A DNA stretch of 64,000 nucleotides. Source: Enterobacter cloacae (lineage in GTDB: Bacteria > Pseudomonadota > Gammaproteobacteria > Enterobacterales > Enterobacteriaceae). Positions 26,324-34,665 of the stretch are shown here, piece by piece. The number at the start of each line of letters is the position of its first letter. The stretch's first letter is position 1. The stretch spans positions 3,286,001 through 3,350,000 of the forward strand of contig NZ_CP056117.1 of the NCBI RefSeq assembly GCF_013375935.1, written 5' to 3'. The notes beneath the pieces are model-generated. The model worked only from the letters and a program-made list of their open reading frames with translations. It ran no database searches and was not told the origin of the DNA. The translations under genes and the position numbers were made by a program.

Positions 26324-26697
26324 GCCGATTTACAGCAATCATTTGCGCTGTCGTTATCTGTCTGCTGGTTTTCATGGCCTGGGCTATTAACCACTACCGT
26401 GGCAATGCGATTACCTATAGAGACCAGCGCGATAAAGCGACGGTCAGGGCAGATACATCAGAAGCGATCACCAACAACGTGATCATCGCAATGAACCTCA
26501 TCCGTGACATTTCACAGGCAACTCAGAATGCAAAGAACGACTTGGCCCAAAAGGGCGAGACGCAAATTGTCTACATCAGGCAGGAGCTTGAAGGTGATCT
26601 GTGCGCTAAGCAGCTTGTTCCTTCTGCCGCAGCTAACAGCCTGCGGGAATACGCAGACAGTGTACGTACCGGCGCCGCTGGTACCGATAAGCGCTGA
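26320..26697 (+). CDS. Rz inner-membrane spanin
   Basis: The 125-residue i-spanin has one N-terminal membrane anchor (about 4-24) and a long helical periplasmic part with [20 protein letters not shown]. With Rz1 it fuses the inner and outer membranes in the last step of lysis. Its ATG overlaps the endolysin stop (ATGA). Confidence 0.88.
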   Translation: MSRFTAIICAVVICLLVFMAWAINHYRGNAITYRDQRDKATVRADTSEAITNNVIIAMNLIRDISQATQNAKNDLAQKGETQIVYIRQELEGDLCAKQLVPSAAANSLREYADSVRTGAAGTDKR

Positions 26698-26854
26698 CCT
26701 GACCGCAGATACCCCAATCCCCGGAATGGTGGTTCCGTTCACGTGGCAGGCGAGTCTGGAGTTAAACGCTCAGCTCATAACGGCGCTAGGGCAATGCAAT
26801 CTTGATAAAGCAGCAATACGTAAAATTGAAAAGGAAAGGCAGCACGTAAAATAA
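26567..26854 (+). CDS. Rz1 outer-membrane lipoprotein spanin
   Basis: The o-spanin is read in another frame across the end of Rz. It has a lipoprotein signal ending in LPQLTAC and then a Pro-rich stretch ([10 protein letters not shown]). About two-thirds of it extends past the Rz stop, as in phage 21 relatives. The start is uncertain: TTG 26567 follows AAGGGCGAG, while ATG 26528 would give an unusually long signal. Confidence 0.8.
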   Translation: MSTSGRSLKVICALSSLFLLPQLTACGNTQTVYVPAPLVPISADLTADTPIPGMVVPFTWQASLELNAQLITALGQCNLDKAAIRKIEKERQHVK

Positions 26855-27030
26855 TCATTGTTCGCAGGGGGCGGCAACCCGACCGAATTCCAGGAGGACT
26901 GGGATAAGCAGACCGATGTAAAATAGAACCTCATCCATGAGGCTCTGACACCGTCTCTCCTCTGGACTTTAACCGTAGCAAAGTCTCACAACTCCGCACT
27001 CGATCGGCATTCATGTGTTACAGTTAGACC
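26855..27030 (+). other. Short remnant after Rz1
   Basis: An open stretch reading GGGNPTEFQEDWDKQTDVK and a stop (near 26867-26926) lacks a start and looks like the tail of a lost gene. Nothing else is visible before the second structured RNA. Confidence 0.3.
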
Positions 27031-27161
27031 GTGGTGAATCCCCCTCAGCGGCGGGGCTAATTAACCTGACGACTCTTCTTCATGAGGGCATCGTGAATTT
27101 CTGAAGCAAGCGGGTCATGGTTGGTTAACCTAAAGGCTCACCGGGAGGCACCCGGCACCAC
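27031..27161 (+). ncRNA. Structured RNA element, copy 2
   Basis: It has the same ends and hairpins as the element at 24586: GTGGTGAATCCCCCT, CCCC/GGGG hairpin, a central arm closed by TTAACC/GGTTAA, then CCGGGAGGCACCCGG (27141-27155) and CACCAC. The central arm is longer and differs in sequence but can still pair, which suggests selection on structure. Confidence 0.6.
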
Positions 27162-27508
27162 ATCTATACGAACCGCAGATCATCAACTGGTAGGCTGGAT
27201 AATACTTATCGCGAATAAGTGATAAAAAATGCCCCCAACTAGGAGGGCAAAAGGAGTCTCAGTTCTACTTGCTCTTTTTATAGATGGTTCCCTGGAGATG
27301 GCAATCTCCTCATCAGAGTCTTGAAGAGCTTGGCAGTCAGCCAGTAATCAACAAGCGTAAGCGTAAAGCATTAGGAATTTCCTTAGGTTAACGGTATTCG
27401 ATAGTTTTTACTTGTTGCATATGCATTACCTGACATCCTCTTTAAGCAGATTGCATTTCACTTGAAATTACATGTATTAAAAGGAATGTGTCAAACTGCG
27501 TTCTCCCA
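27162..27508. other. Non-coding region between lysis genes and moron
   Basis: No gene is visible in these 347 bases. TGCCCCCAACTAGGAGGGCA (27228-27247) can form a hairpin whose T run lies on the minus-strand side. Confidence 0.45.
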
Positions 27509-27533
27509 TAAAAAATGCCCCTGGTGCGGGGCA
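27509..27533 (-). terminator. Terminator of the leftward moron gene
   Basis: TGCCCC and GGGGCA (27516-27533) form the hairpin. On the minus strand it is followed by a T run (27515-27509). It lies directly after the stop of the gene at 27535. Confidence 0.85.
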
Positions 27534-27534
27534 A

Positions 27535-27987
27535 TTATGAGTTGCTCTTTGGAGCAACTTTATCCAACTGCTTTGCAGATAGCTCTGCTTTCAACTTAGA
27601 AAGCAATGACGCTTCAATTGCATTTAACATGGACTCGGTTTGTGCATTGAACCCAGTGAATTTAATCACGCGTTTTGTTACTTTTCCTTTTTCGGCACTG
27701 GCATCCAAGCCGAAATCAGCGGCACTAACCTTTGCACCCAATCCGCCCTTGAGGGAGTTTCCGTAATACTCTTCAATTTCTACAGTTTCAGAAATCAGGG
27801 TTCTTCTGGCGATCGCTAATTCTTGTTCAATCTTTGCATAAGCATGAAGAGACTCAGCGGTTATCTCGTCTCCCTCCAGAGCGCCAGAGGTTCCTTTAAT
27901 ATCCGGATTTTTAAGTGCCGGTTCTTCGACTCCAGGAACGCTCAACGTCGCCATTCTGACGATGGTAGAAAGTAGTACATCCATCAT
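27535..27987 (-). CDS. Leftward moron gene of unknown function
   Basis: A 150-residue, mostly hydrophilic helical protein beginning MMDVLLSTIVRMATLSVPGV. It holds VEIEEYYGNSLKGGLGAKVS and a Lys-rich end. GGAGG lies 6 bases before the first of two adjacent ATG codons. It has its own terminator and points against the late operon, the pattern of a moron expressed in the lysogen. I do not recognise a family. Confidence 0.65.
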   Translation of the reverse strand: MMDVLLSTIVRMATLSVPGVEEPALKNPDIKGTSGALEGDEITAESLHAYAKIEQELAIARRTLISETVEIEEYYGNSLKGGLGAKVSAADFGLDASAEKGKVTKRVIKFTGFNAQTESMLNAIEASLLSKLKAELSAKQLDKVAPKSNS

Positions 27988-28039
27988 AGTAAACCTCCAC
28001 AATTTTTCATCAGCATAACAAGTAAATATAGGAATCAAA

Positions 28040-29020
28040 ATGGCAAAACCGGACTGGGGTGAGCTTCAGCAACGGTTCCTGTCCGAACATGCCGCAACCG
28101 GCGTAACACCAAAGGAATGGTGTGAAGCGCAGGGACTGAATTACGCTACCGCCCGTCGATATATCAAAAAACATTCTGCGCAAAAATCTGCGCATAAAAA
28201 AGTGCGCACTGCGCAGAAAGATAAAAGCGCAGATGAGCTGGTGGCTATAAAGCTAAGCGCGAAGGTAAAGCAATTTATTGCTGAATACCTGAAGGATAAT
28301 AACGCCACGGCAGCCGCTGCACGTGCTGGTTATAGTGACCCAAACTATGGTCGTCAGCTAATAGCGAATCCTAACGTTGCGCAGGCAATTGCGCAGCAGC
28401 AAAAAGCCTCCATTGAGCGCACGCTTGGCAGTGCCGATGAAGTCCTCGCACAGATGTGGCAGCTTGCCACCTTCGATGCAAACCAACTTTCGCAGTATCG
28501 CCGCGGTGCGTGTCGTTACTGCTGGGGCTTCGGCCACCACTATCAGTGGCGTGACGCTGTAGAGTTCGAAGAGGAAACAGCAAAGGCGGAGGGAAGGGAA
28601 GGGGCAAGGCTGCCGCAAGATACAGGCGGCTATGGCTACGATCACACCAGAGAGCCTAACCCTGGCTGTCCGCGCTGTAACGGTGACGGCATCGGCCAGC
28701 CTTATTTCCCGGATACACGCAAGCTCCCGGCAACTTCTCGGCTCGCTTACTCCGGCGTAAAGATCGGCAAGAATGGCGTCGAGATAACCACTATCAGCCG
28801 TGAGCGAATGTTCGAAGCGGTAATGAAGCGGCTTGGCCTGGCGGATAGCGAATTCGCGCAGCGTCTCCAGCAAATCGAAATCGACCGCCGGCAGCTGGAG
28901 GTGGAAAAACTCCGCAAAGAGCTGGCCGGTGATGGTGATGATGACGAACCGACTCCAGTGCAGATCAATATCAACGTAGTGGACGCGAGGGCGGAAGATG
29001 GGGATCAGCCCGACACTTAA
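28040..29020 (+). CDS. Terminase small subunit
   Basis: The small terminase subunit recognises the packaging site on phage DNA. The 326 residues begin with a basic helix-turn-helix-like part (GVTPKEWCEAQGLNYATARR), then the Terminase_2-type core (VKQFIAEYLKDNNATAAAAR, AGYSDPNYGRQLIANPNV). A Cys-rich insert CRYCWGFGHH ... CPRCNGDG may bind zinc. The C-terminus is acidic. It overlaps the large subunit by 23 bases. Confidence 0.9.
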   Translation: MAKPDWGELQQRFLSEHAATGVTPKEWCEAQGLNYATARRYIKKHSAQKSAHKKVRTAQKDKSADELVAIKLSAKVKQFIAEYLKDNNATAAAARAGYSDPNYGRQLIANPNVAQAIAQQQKASIERTLGSADEVLAQMWQLATFDANQLSQYRRGACRYCWGFGHHYQWRDAVEFEEETAKAEGREGARLPQDTGGYGYDHTREPNPGCPRCNGDGIGQPYFPDTRKLPATSRLAYSGVKIGKNGVEITTISRERMFEAVMKRLGLADSEFAQRLQQIEIDRRQLEVEKLRKELAGDGDDDEPTPVQININVVDARAEDGDQPDT

Positions 29021-31313
29021 CATTCCTCAGGCGCGGTTCCTCGCGATGCAGCACAAATTCAAAGCCTATGTTGCCGGGTTCGGTTGTCTGCGAGGAAGCA
29101 CGCCTGTGGTTACAGAGAATGGGATTCTACCCATTCAGGAAATAACTCGGCCAATGCGCGTTTTATCTTGGTCGGATGAGAATAATCGATTTGAGCTTTC
29201 TCTAAGTGGTGGTGCGTACCCAAAAGGTGTGGCGAATCTATACCGAGTCGTGACGCAGCGAGGAGAATTTGTAGCAAGCGGACATCACCGCGTTCTCTGC
29301 GCTGACGGTAGCTATCGATCTGTGGATAGTTTGGACGAATCGGTGAAGGTATTTGCATCTTCGCAAAACCTTCTTCTGACCAGTTTGGCCGCTGTCCCGA
29401 AATCGTTGCACGCAGGTGATCCGCGTTTGAATCAAAAACTCGCAGATTACTTGGGTTGTTATGCAGATGAAGCCCGTCAATATGGTCAACAACTTCTGGT
29501 GGCAGCAGATAACGTCCAAGCTTCTTTTCAGCGATCAGGCGATGCTCAAAAATCATGCCCGTTCTGCGCATATGCGGATGATCAGCAGGCGCTGGAACAA
29601 TGGCATATCCATCCAGATCAACTATTCGACCACCACGAAAGCTGGGGTTCAACTCACCATTTCTGGCACCACGAGGTAGCCGGTTGGCGTTGTGAATCCG
29701 GAGAATGTTTTGAACGTGCTTTTCTGTGCAACCAACTTCCTCCGCAATCTCTGCCGACGTGCGGTGTCCATCAGCAAGAGCGAGGATTTTATCTTTCGCG
29801 CTTTCCCGAGGGGCTGGTTTCTGACGTTGCTTCAGTGTCAACCCGTAGCGAGATATGCAACGATAAACATGGCTGCGATCACAGCTGGCCAGAGAAGCAA
29901 CTTCTGAAACGGTGCGTTCTGGATTTGCCAAATCACAAATTATACGGTCGAGAGGTGTCAAATCTAAACTCCTTAATCGAAACCTGCAACATACTGAGTG
30001 TAACACGGTTGCAGAATGCTGAGCCATATTACGACCTCCAGGTATTGGACAATAACTGCTACGTAACTGCTGATGGGGCGATTCACCATAATAGTGGTAA
30101 AACGTGGGTGGGTTGTGGCGGCATCTGCAAAGGGATGTGGGAGCACCCGAAGATTAACCAGGGCTATTTCGCGCCGACGTACCCGCAAATTCGTGACATT
30201 TTCTACCCGACGATTGAAGAGGTGGCCTTTGACTGGGGCTTGAACGTCAAAATCAACGAGGGGAACAAAGAGGTTCACTTCTACGAGGGGCGACGGTTCC
30301 GCGGGACCACAATCTGCCGCTCGATGGAGAAGCCCGGCTCGATAGTCGGTTTCAAAATCGGTAACGCGATGGTGGATGAGCTGGGCGTTATGGCGGCTGC
30401 CAAAGCGCAGCAGGCGTGGCGAAAAATCATAGCCCGTATGCGCTACAAAGTTGATGGGCTGCGTAACGGCATCGATGTAACGACAACGCCGGAAGGCTTC
30501 AAGTTCGTCTACCAGCAGTTCGTTAAGGCGGTTCGTGAAAAGCCGGAGCTCGCGGCCCTGTATGGACTGATTCAGGCCAGCACGTTCGACAATGCGAAGA
30601 ACCTGCCGCCTGATTACATCCCATCGCTGCTGAGTTCTTACCCTGATGAACTGATTCAGGCCTATCTGCGCGGGAAGTTCACGAACCTCAATAGCGGAAC
30701 CATTTACCACACCTTTAACCGCAAGCTGAATAACTGTTCTGACGAGATTCAGGATGGAGAACCGCTGTTCATTGGTATGGACTTCAACGTTGGAAAAATG
30801 GCTGCGATTGTTCACGTTAAGCGTAACGGGCTGCCGCGTGCGGTTCGTGAGCTGGTGAAGGTCTACGACACGCCGGCGATGATTAAGCGCATTCAGGAAG
30901 AGTTCTGGCGCTACGAGGATGGTCGCTACGTTAAAAACCGGGAGATTTACATCTATCCGGATGCCTCTGGCGACTCACGCAAATCGCAGAACGCCAGCAG
31001 GACCGATATTGCTCAGCTCAACGATGCCGGATTCAGCGTCATTGTTGATGATGCCAACCCGCCGGTTAAAGACCGCATCAACTCGATGAACGCCATGTTC
31101 TGCAACGCAAACGGCGAGCGCCGCTATTTGGTTAACGTGCAAAACTGCCCGGTTTACACCGAGAGCCTCGAGCAGCAAATCTGGGCGGCCAATGGCGAAC
31201 CGGATAAATCAGCGGATAACGATCACCCCAATGATGCTGGTGGGTACTTCATCGTGAAGGATTACCCCATTGTGAAGCCGGCATACTCAATCACCATGGA
31301 CACCACTTTCTGA
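28998..31313 (+). CDS. Terminase large subunit precursor containing an intein
   Basis: This is the ATP-driven DNA packaging motor and headful or site nuclease. The 771-residue precursor is interrupted between G29 and S366 by a 336-residue intein; splicing would give a 435-residue protein with Walker A GFG-SGKT restored. Downstream motifs are the Walker B region NAMVDELG, the nuclease acidic residues in GMDFNVGKMA and YPDASGDS, and DHPNDAGGY. Without splicing the ATPase site is split, so the phage depends on the intein. GAGGGCGGAAG precedes the ATG inside the small-subunit gene. Confidence 0.95.
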   Translation: MGISPTLNIPQARFLAMQHKFKAYVAGFGCLRGSTPVVTENGILPIQEITRPMRVLSWSDENNRFELSLSGGAYPKGVANLYRVVTQRGEFVASGHHRVLCADGSYRSVDSLDESVKVFASSQNLLLTSLAAVPKSLHAGDPRLNQKLADYLGCYADEARQYGQQLLVAADNVQASFQRSGDAQKSCPFCAYADDQQALEQWHIHPDQLFDHHESWGSTHHFWHHEVAGWRCESGECFERAFLCNQLPPQSLPTCGVHQQERGFYLSRFPEGLVSDVASVSTRSEICNDKHGCDHSWPEKQLLKRCVLDLPNHKLYGREVSNLNSLIETCNILSVTRLQNAEPYYDLQVLDNNCYVTADGAIHHNSGKTWVGCGGICKGMWEHPKINQGYFAPTYPQIRDIFYPTIEEVAFDWGLNVKINEGNKEVHFYEGRRFRGTTICRSMEKPGSIVGFKIGNAMVDELGVMAAAKAQQAWRKIIARMRYKVDGLRNGIDVTTTPEGFKFVYQQFVKAVREKPELAALYGLIQASTFDNAKNLPPDYIPSLLSSYPDELIQAYLRGKFTNLNSGTIYHTFNRKLNNCSDEIQDGEPLFIGMDFNVGKMAAIVHVKRNGLPRAVRELVKVYDTPAMIKRIQEEFWRYEDGRYVKNREIYIYPDASGDSRKSQNASRTDIAQLNDAGFSVIVDDANPPVKDRINSMNAMFCNANGERRYLVNVQNCPVYTESLEQQIWAANGEPDKSADNDHPNDAGGYFIVKDYPIVKPAYSITMDTTF
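29085..30092 (+). other. Intein (Hint domain) in terminase Walker A motif
   Basis: The intein begins with Cys (block A CLRGSTPVVTENG), has block B around EFVASGHHRVL, and ends in block F/G EPYYDLQVLDNNCYVTADGA followed by IHHN, with Ser as the +1 residue. These are the residues needed for class 1 splicing: Cys1, block B His, penultimate His and terminal Asn. The 230 or so residues between the N and C splicing blocks are Cys/His/Trp-rich and look unlike any endonuclease; the endonuclease is on the other strand. Confidence 0.93.
29110..30027 (-). CDS. Antisense HNH homing endonuclease within the intein
   Basis: The 305-residue minus-strand protein has two helix-turn-helix modules (38-63 TVSEVASLASCDRSHVYRCI; 88-113 RTSAEIAEEVGCTEKHVQNI) and an HNH nuclease core: EHR (161-163), VVDHIDGLHLHNN (179-191) and NPSNLRVF. 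GGAGG lies 7 bases before the ATG, written inside the block F codons of the intein. The nuclease core (about 29390-29915) falls exactly between the two splicing halves. It could cut intein-free terminase genes and drive spread of the intein. I know of free-standing and in-frame intein endonucleases but not of this antisense layout. Confidence 0.85.
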   Translation of the reverse strand: MAQHSATVLHSVCCRFRLRSLDLTPLDRIICDLANPERTVSEVASLASCDRSHVYRCISRYGLTLKQRQKPAPRESAKDKILALADGHRTSAEIAEEVGCTEKHVQNILRIHNANRLPRGARNGELNPSFRGGRIVDLDGYAIVPAPADHPHMRRTGMIFEHRLIAEKKLGRYLLPPEVVDHIDGLHLHNNPSNLRVFDSNADHLRATISGQRPNWSEEGFAKMQIPSPIRPNYPQIDSYRQRRERGDVRLLQILLAASRLGIDSPHLLGTHHHLEKAQIDYSHPTKIKRALAELFPEWVESHSL

Positions 31314-31314
31314 T

Positions 31315-32703
31315 ATGGCAAACGACGACATCACCTGGGTTCGACCAGAACACCGGGCGGCTTCTGCTGCCTGGCGGAAATACAGGGACTTTTGCAAAGG
31401 CGCTGAGGCCGTAAAAGCGGCGGGTAATAAATATCTGCCGTATCTCGACCCAACCGATAAATCCACGCGTAACCGCAAACGCAACGAAGACTATCTGAGT
31501 CGCGCGGTGTTCTATGCCATTGCCGGCAACACGAAAATCGGCATGCTTGGAATGGCGTATCGAAAGGATCCTACTTTCAACGGACCGGAGAAGCTGAAGT
31601 ACCTGCTGGACAATGCTGACGGGGCCGGTACAAGTATTTACCAGCAGTCGCAGCTGGTGGCCGAGAACGTGCTGGAGGTGGCGCGAGAGGGGCTTTATGT
31701 CGATTACGCTGAAGAATCCGACGAATCAATCATCCTCCGCTACCCGGCAGAGAACATCATTAACTGGCGGACGAAGCGTATCAACGGGCGCGATCAACTG
31801 GTGCTGGTGGTCCTGCGCGAATGCGTAGAAGAGCCGGATGGATTCGCTTACAAGGATGAAATCCAGTACCGCGAGCTGGCGCTGGAAGAAGGGCGCTTCA
31901 TATGCCGCGTATGGCGCCGGGCTGGTGGCACTGCAAGCGGAACCTACACCGTTGACAGTGAGTACCACCCTAAGCCGAAAGGAAAGGACTACTGGGACGA
32001 AATCCCATTCACCTTTGTCGGCGCCCAGAACAACGATCCCACTATTGATGATTCACCGCTGGCCGCGCTGGTGGAGATAAACCACGGCCATTACCGTAAC
32101 AGTGCTGACTATGAGGACAGCGTGTGGTTCTGTGGCCAGGTGCAGCCGTATATGACCGGGCTCGATACTAACTGGCGCGACCACCTCGAGAAGAAGGGCG
32201 TGAAAATTGGTTCCCGATCACCGCTTTTGCTTCCCAAAGAAGGCTCGTTTGGCTATGCCCAGGCGCAGCCGAACATGCTGGCTAAAGAGGCCATGGACAG
32301 TAAGCGCGATTACATGGTGCAACTGGGCGCCCGACTGATTGAGCAGAACGCCACGGCGAAGACTGCGACGCAGGCTAGCGGTGAGCAAACATCCTCAACA
32401 TCCGTGCTCGGTATCTGCGTTTCAAACGTTTCTGAGGCCTACACGCTGGCGCTTGCCTGGTGTGCGAAATATCTCGGCATCAAGGGCGAATCGACGAGCT
32501 ACACGATCAACCAGGAATTCATTGCGAAGGTTGCCGAGTCGGGCATGGTGACGGCAATCGTCAATGCCTGGCAGTCCGGTGCGCTGCGCGATAGCGATAT
32601 GATTCGAGCACTACAGAAGCTCGATCTCATTGACCCTGCCGACAGTCCGGACGAGGTAATTGATGCGCTCCGCAATCAGACCCCCACGCTGACCGGGGGC
32701 TGA
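31315..32703 (+). CDS. Portal protein (DUF4055 type)
   Basis: The portal ring is the DNA gate of the head and the seat of the terminase. The 462 residues fit the DUF4055 portal-like family by memory, with RKRNEDYLSRAVFYAIAGNT near the start and a long helical middle. It lies directly between terminase and the Mu gpF-like protein, the normal portal position. The start follows the terminase stop by one base. Confidence 0.85.
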   Translation: MANDDITWVRPEHRAASAAWRKYRDFCKGAEAVKAAGNKYLPYLDPTDKSTRNRKRNEDYLSRAVFYAIAGNTKIGMLGMAYRKDPTFNGPEKLKYLLDNADGAGTSIYQQSQLVAENVLEVAREGLYVDYAEESDESIILRYPAENIINWRTKRINGRDQLVLVVLRECVEEPDGFAYKDEIQYRELALEEGRFICRVWRRAGGTASGTYTVDSEYHPKPKGKDYWDEIPFTFVGAQNNDPTIDDSPLAALVEINHGHYRNSADYEDSVWFCGQVQPYMTGLDTNWRDHLEKKGVKIGSRSPLLLPKEGSFGYAQAQPNMLAKEAMDSKRDYMVQLGARLIEQNATAKTATQASGEQTSSTSVLGICVSNVSEAYTLALAWCAKYLGIKGESTSYTINQEFIAKVAESGMVTAIVNAWQSGALRDSDMIRALQKLDLIDPADSPDEVIDALRNQTPTLTGG

Positions 32704-32704
32704 T

Positions 32705-33802
32705 ATGGCAACCGTAAACGAAAGCCTGCGCGATGAGTCGATCGCACATTCCGTCTGGTTAAGCCGCTACGCCACCGGCGTGGCAAACCGGATGGTGAAG
32801 TTGCTTAATGAGACGGACGCTGATCTTTCGGCGCGGTTACTGGATGCGCTGGATAGATTGCCGCCGGAGAGCTTCACCGTTAATCGCCTACAGAGTTTAC
32901 TGGGCAGCGTACGCGATCTTAACCATCAGGCCATAGCTACCATGCAGGCAGGGCTCGAGAGTGAGCTGGTGGCGCTGGCAAAGAACGAGGCCAGTTATCA
33001 GATGAGCCTGTTCGATTCCCTTCTTCCATCTCAGGTGCTAGCGCGATATCCGCTGCAGGGCATTACAGCCGACATGGTGTATGCAGCAGCAATGGCGCAA
33101 CCCTTTCAGGGACGACTTTTGAGTGAATGGGCGGAGAATCTGGAATCGGACAGGCTGGCGCGTATCGTGAACGCCGTCCGCAGGGGTTATCTTGCCGGCG
33201 ACACGGTAGAAACAATCGCACGCAGTGTTCGCGGCCACGCCAACAAAGACTATCGCGACGGCGCGCTTCAGATGAGCAGGGCAAACGCCGCCAGCATCGC
33301 TAAAACAGCCGTGAATCATCTGGCTGCCACAGCACGCAACAGCTTCACCAGTGCCAACAGCGACATCGTGAAAGGTAAACAGTGGCTGTCCACGCTGGAC
33401 AATAAAACCAGCCACGACTGCATTATTCGTGACCTGCTGCGCTACACCCTGGATAACAAACCGGTCGGGCATAAGGTGCCTTACCTGCAGGGACCCGGGA
33501 AAATTCATTTTTGCTGTCGTTCTACCGAAACCCTGATCCTCAAGTCGTGGCGCGAACTCGGCATCGATATCGACGAGATGGACGAGGGGACCCGTGCCAG
33601 CATGGATGGACAGGTACCGGGGAAAACATCATATCTGGAATGGCTCGCGCGACAGCCGGCACAACGCCAGGATCAGGTTCTGGGTGCCGAGCGTGGACGT
33701 CTGTTCCGCGCGGGTGAAATCGACCTGGCTGATATGTTCACTGACAAAGGCGAATGGATCAGCCTGGAACGTCTGAAGCAACTCTCAGGCACAGACAACT
33801 AA
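32705..33802 (+). CDS. Mu gpF-like minor head protein
   Basis: Proteins of this class are minor head components, sometimes injected with the DNA. The 365 residues hold the MuF-type core ASIAKTAVNHLAATARNSFT, WLSTLDNKTSHDCIIRD and a terminal C-C-R (IHFCCRSTET). It begins one base after the portal stop and is followed by a terminator-like hairpin. Confidence 0.85.
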   Translation: MATVNESLRDESIAHSVWLSRYATGVANRMVKLLNETDADLSARLLDALDRLPPESFTVNRLQSLLGSVRDLNHQAIATMQAGLESELVALAKNEASYQMSLFDSLLPSQVLARYPLQGITADMVYAAAMAQPFQGRLLSEWAENLESDRLARIVNAVRRGYLAGDTVETIARSVRGHANKDYRDGALQMSRANAASIAKTAVNHLAATARNSFTSANSDIVKGKQWLSTLDNKTSHDCIIRDLLRYTLDNKPVGHKVPYLQGPGKIHFCCRSTETLILKSWRELGIDIDEMDEGTRASMDGQVPGKTSYLEWLARQPAQRQDQVLGAERGRLFRAGEIDLADMFTDKGEWISLERLKQLSGTDN

Positions 33803-33822
33803 CAATCACATCTTACTCCACG

Positions 33823-33847
33823 CCCTGGCATCCGCCGGGGCTTTTTT
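33823..33847 (+). terminator. Late-operon hairpin before the scaffold gene
   Basis: CCCTGGC/GCCGGGG stem (33823-33840) and a T run. It is one of seven similar hairpins between late genes, passable only with Q antitermination. Confidence 0.65.
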
Positions 33848-33882
33848 ATGGGCGAGGCCCGGCAAAATCCCGAGGGGAAATT

Positions 33883-34653
33883 ATGTTAATTCGAAACATG
33901 CTTCTGAAATATTACGCACCTGAAAGCGGCGGTGAGGGCGGCGGTGGCGGTGGTATCGAAATCACTCCTGAAATCCAGAAGCTGATTGATGAGCGCGTGA
34001 CCAGCGAAGTCACTGGCCTCAAAACGAAAAATAGCGAACTGCTGGGCACCATTAAACAGCAGAAAGAAAACCTGTCCCGCTTTGAAGGTATCGATCCAGA
34101 CGCTGTACGCGGCATTCTCCAGCGTTTTTCTGACGATGAAGAGGCAAAGCTTATCGCCGCCGGAAAAATTGATGAGGTGCTCGATAAGCGCACCGAGCGC
34201 ATGCGTGCTGATGTGGATAAGCAGATTAAAGCCGCAAATGAACGCGCGGACAAAGCTGAAGCGTTCTCCAACAAATTCCGGGACCGCGTCCTGGGTGATG
34301 CAATCCGAGCTGCAGCCGCGAAGACAGGCGCGCTGCCGGAAGCATCTGACGATCTGATCCTGCGTGCCAAAGGCACATTCCAGCTCAACGACGAAGGCGA
34401 GGCCGTAGCAGTTGATGCAAATGGCGATGTTCTGTTCGGCAAAGACGGCAAAACCCCACTTAGCCCGCTTGAGTGGGCGGAGTCACTCAAGGAGACGGCT
34501 CCGCACCTGTTCCCCCGAGCAGAAGGCACTGGCGCGGGCGGACACAAGCAAAACGGCGGTGGCAGCCTGAAACGTTCCGAAATGAGCGCCAGCGACAAAG
34601 CGGACTACATCCGCAAGCATGGCCAGCAGGCCTTCCTCAAACTTCCGAAATAA
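33883..34653 (+). CDS. Putative capsid scaffolding protein
   Basis: The 256-residue acidic, coiled-coil-rich protein (about 55-145, with TIKQQKENLSRFEGIDPDAV and DVDKQIKAANERADKAEAF) lies directly before the major capsid gene, the usual scaffold site. A Gly run at residues 16-25 links it to a short N-terminal tail. The start ATG 33883 has GAGGGGAAA upstream. It has no protease motif; scaffold function is inferred from composition and position. Confidence 0.75.
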   Translation: MLIRNMLLKYYAPESGGEGGGGGGIEITPEIQKLIDERVTSEVTGLKTKNSELLGTIKQQKENLSRFEGIDPDAVRGILQRFSDDEEAKLIAAGKIDEVLDKRTERMRADVDKQIKAANERADKAEAFSNKFRDRVLGDAIRAAAAKTGALPEASDDLILRAKGTFQLNDEGEAVAVDANGDVLFGKDGKTPLSPLEWAESLKETAPHLFPRAEGTGAGGHKQNGGGSLKRSEMSASDKADYIRKHGQQAFLKLPK

Positions 34654-34665
34654 GGGATTTAAACC

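Noticed and set aside
28998..31313. Treating the terminase as a disrupted pseudogene
   Set aside because: The insert is exactly in frame, begins with Cys and ends with HN before Ser, with intact splicing blocks; it is an intein, not damage.
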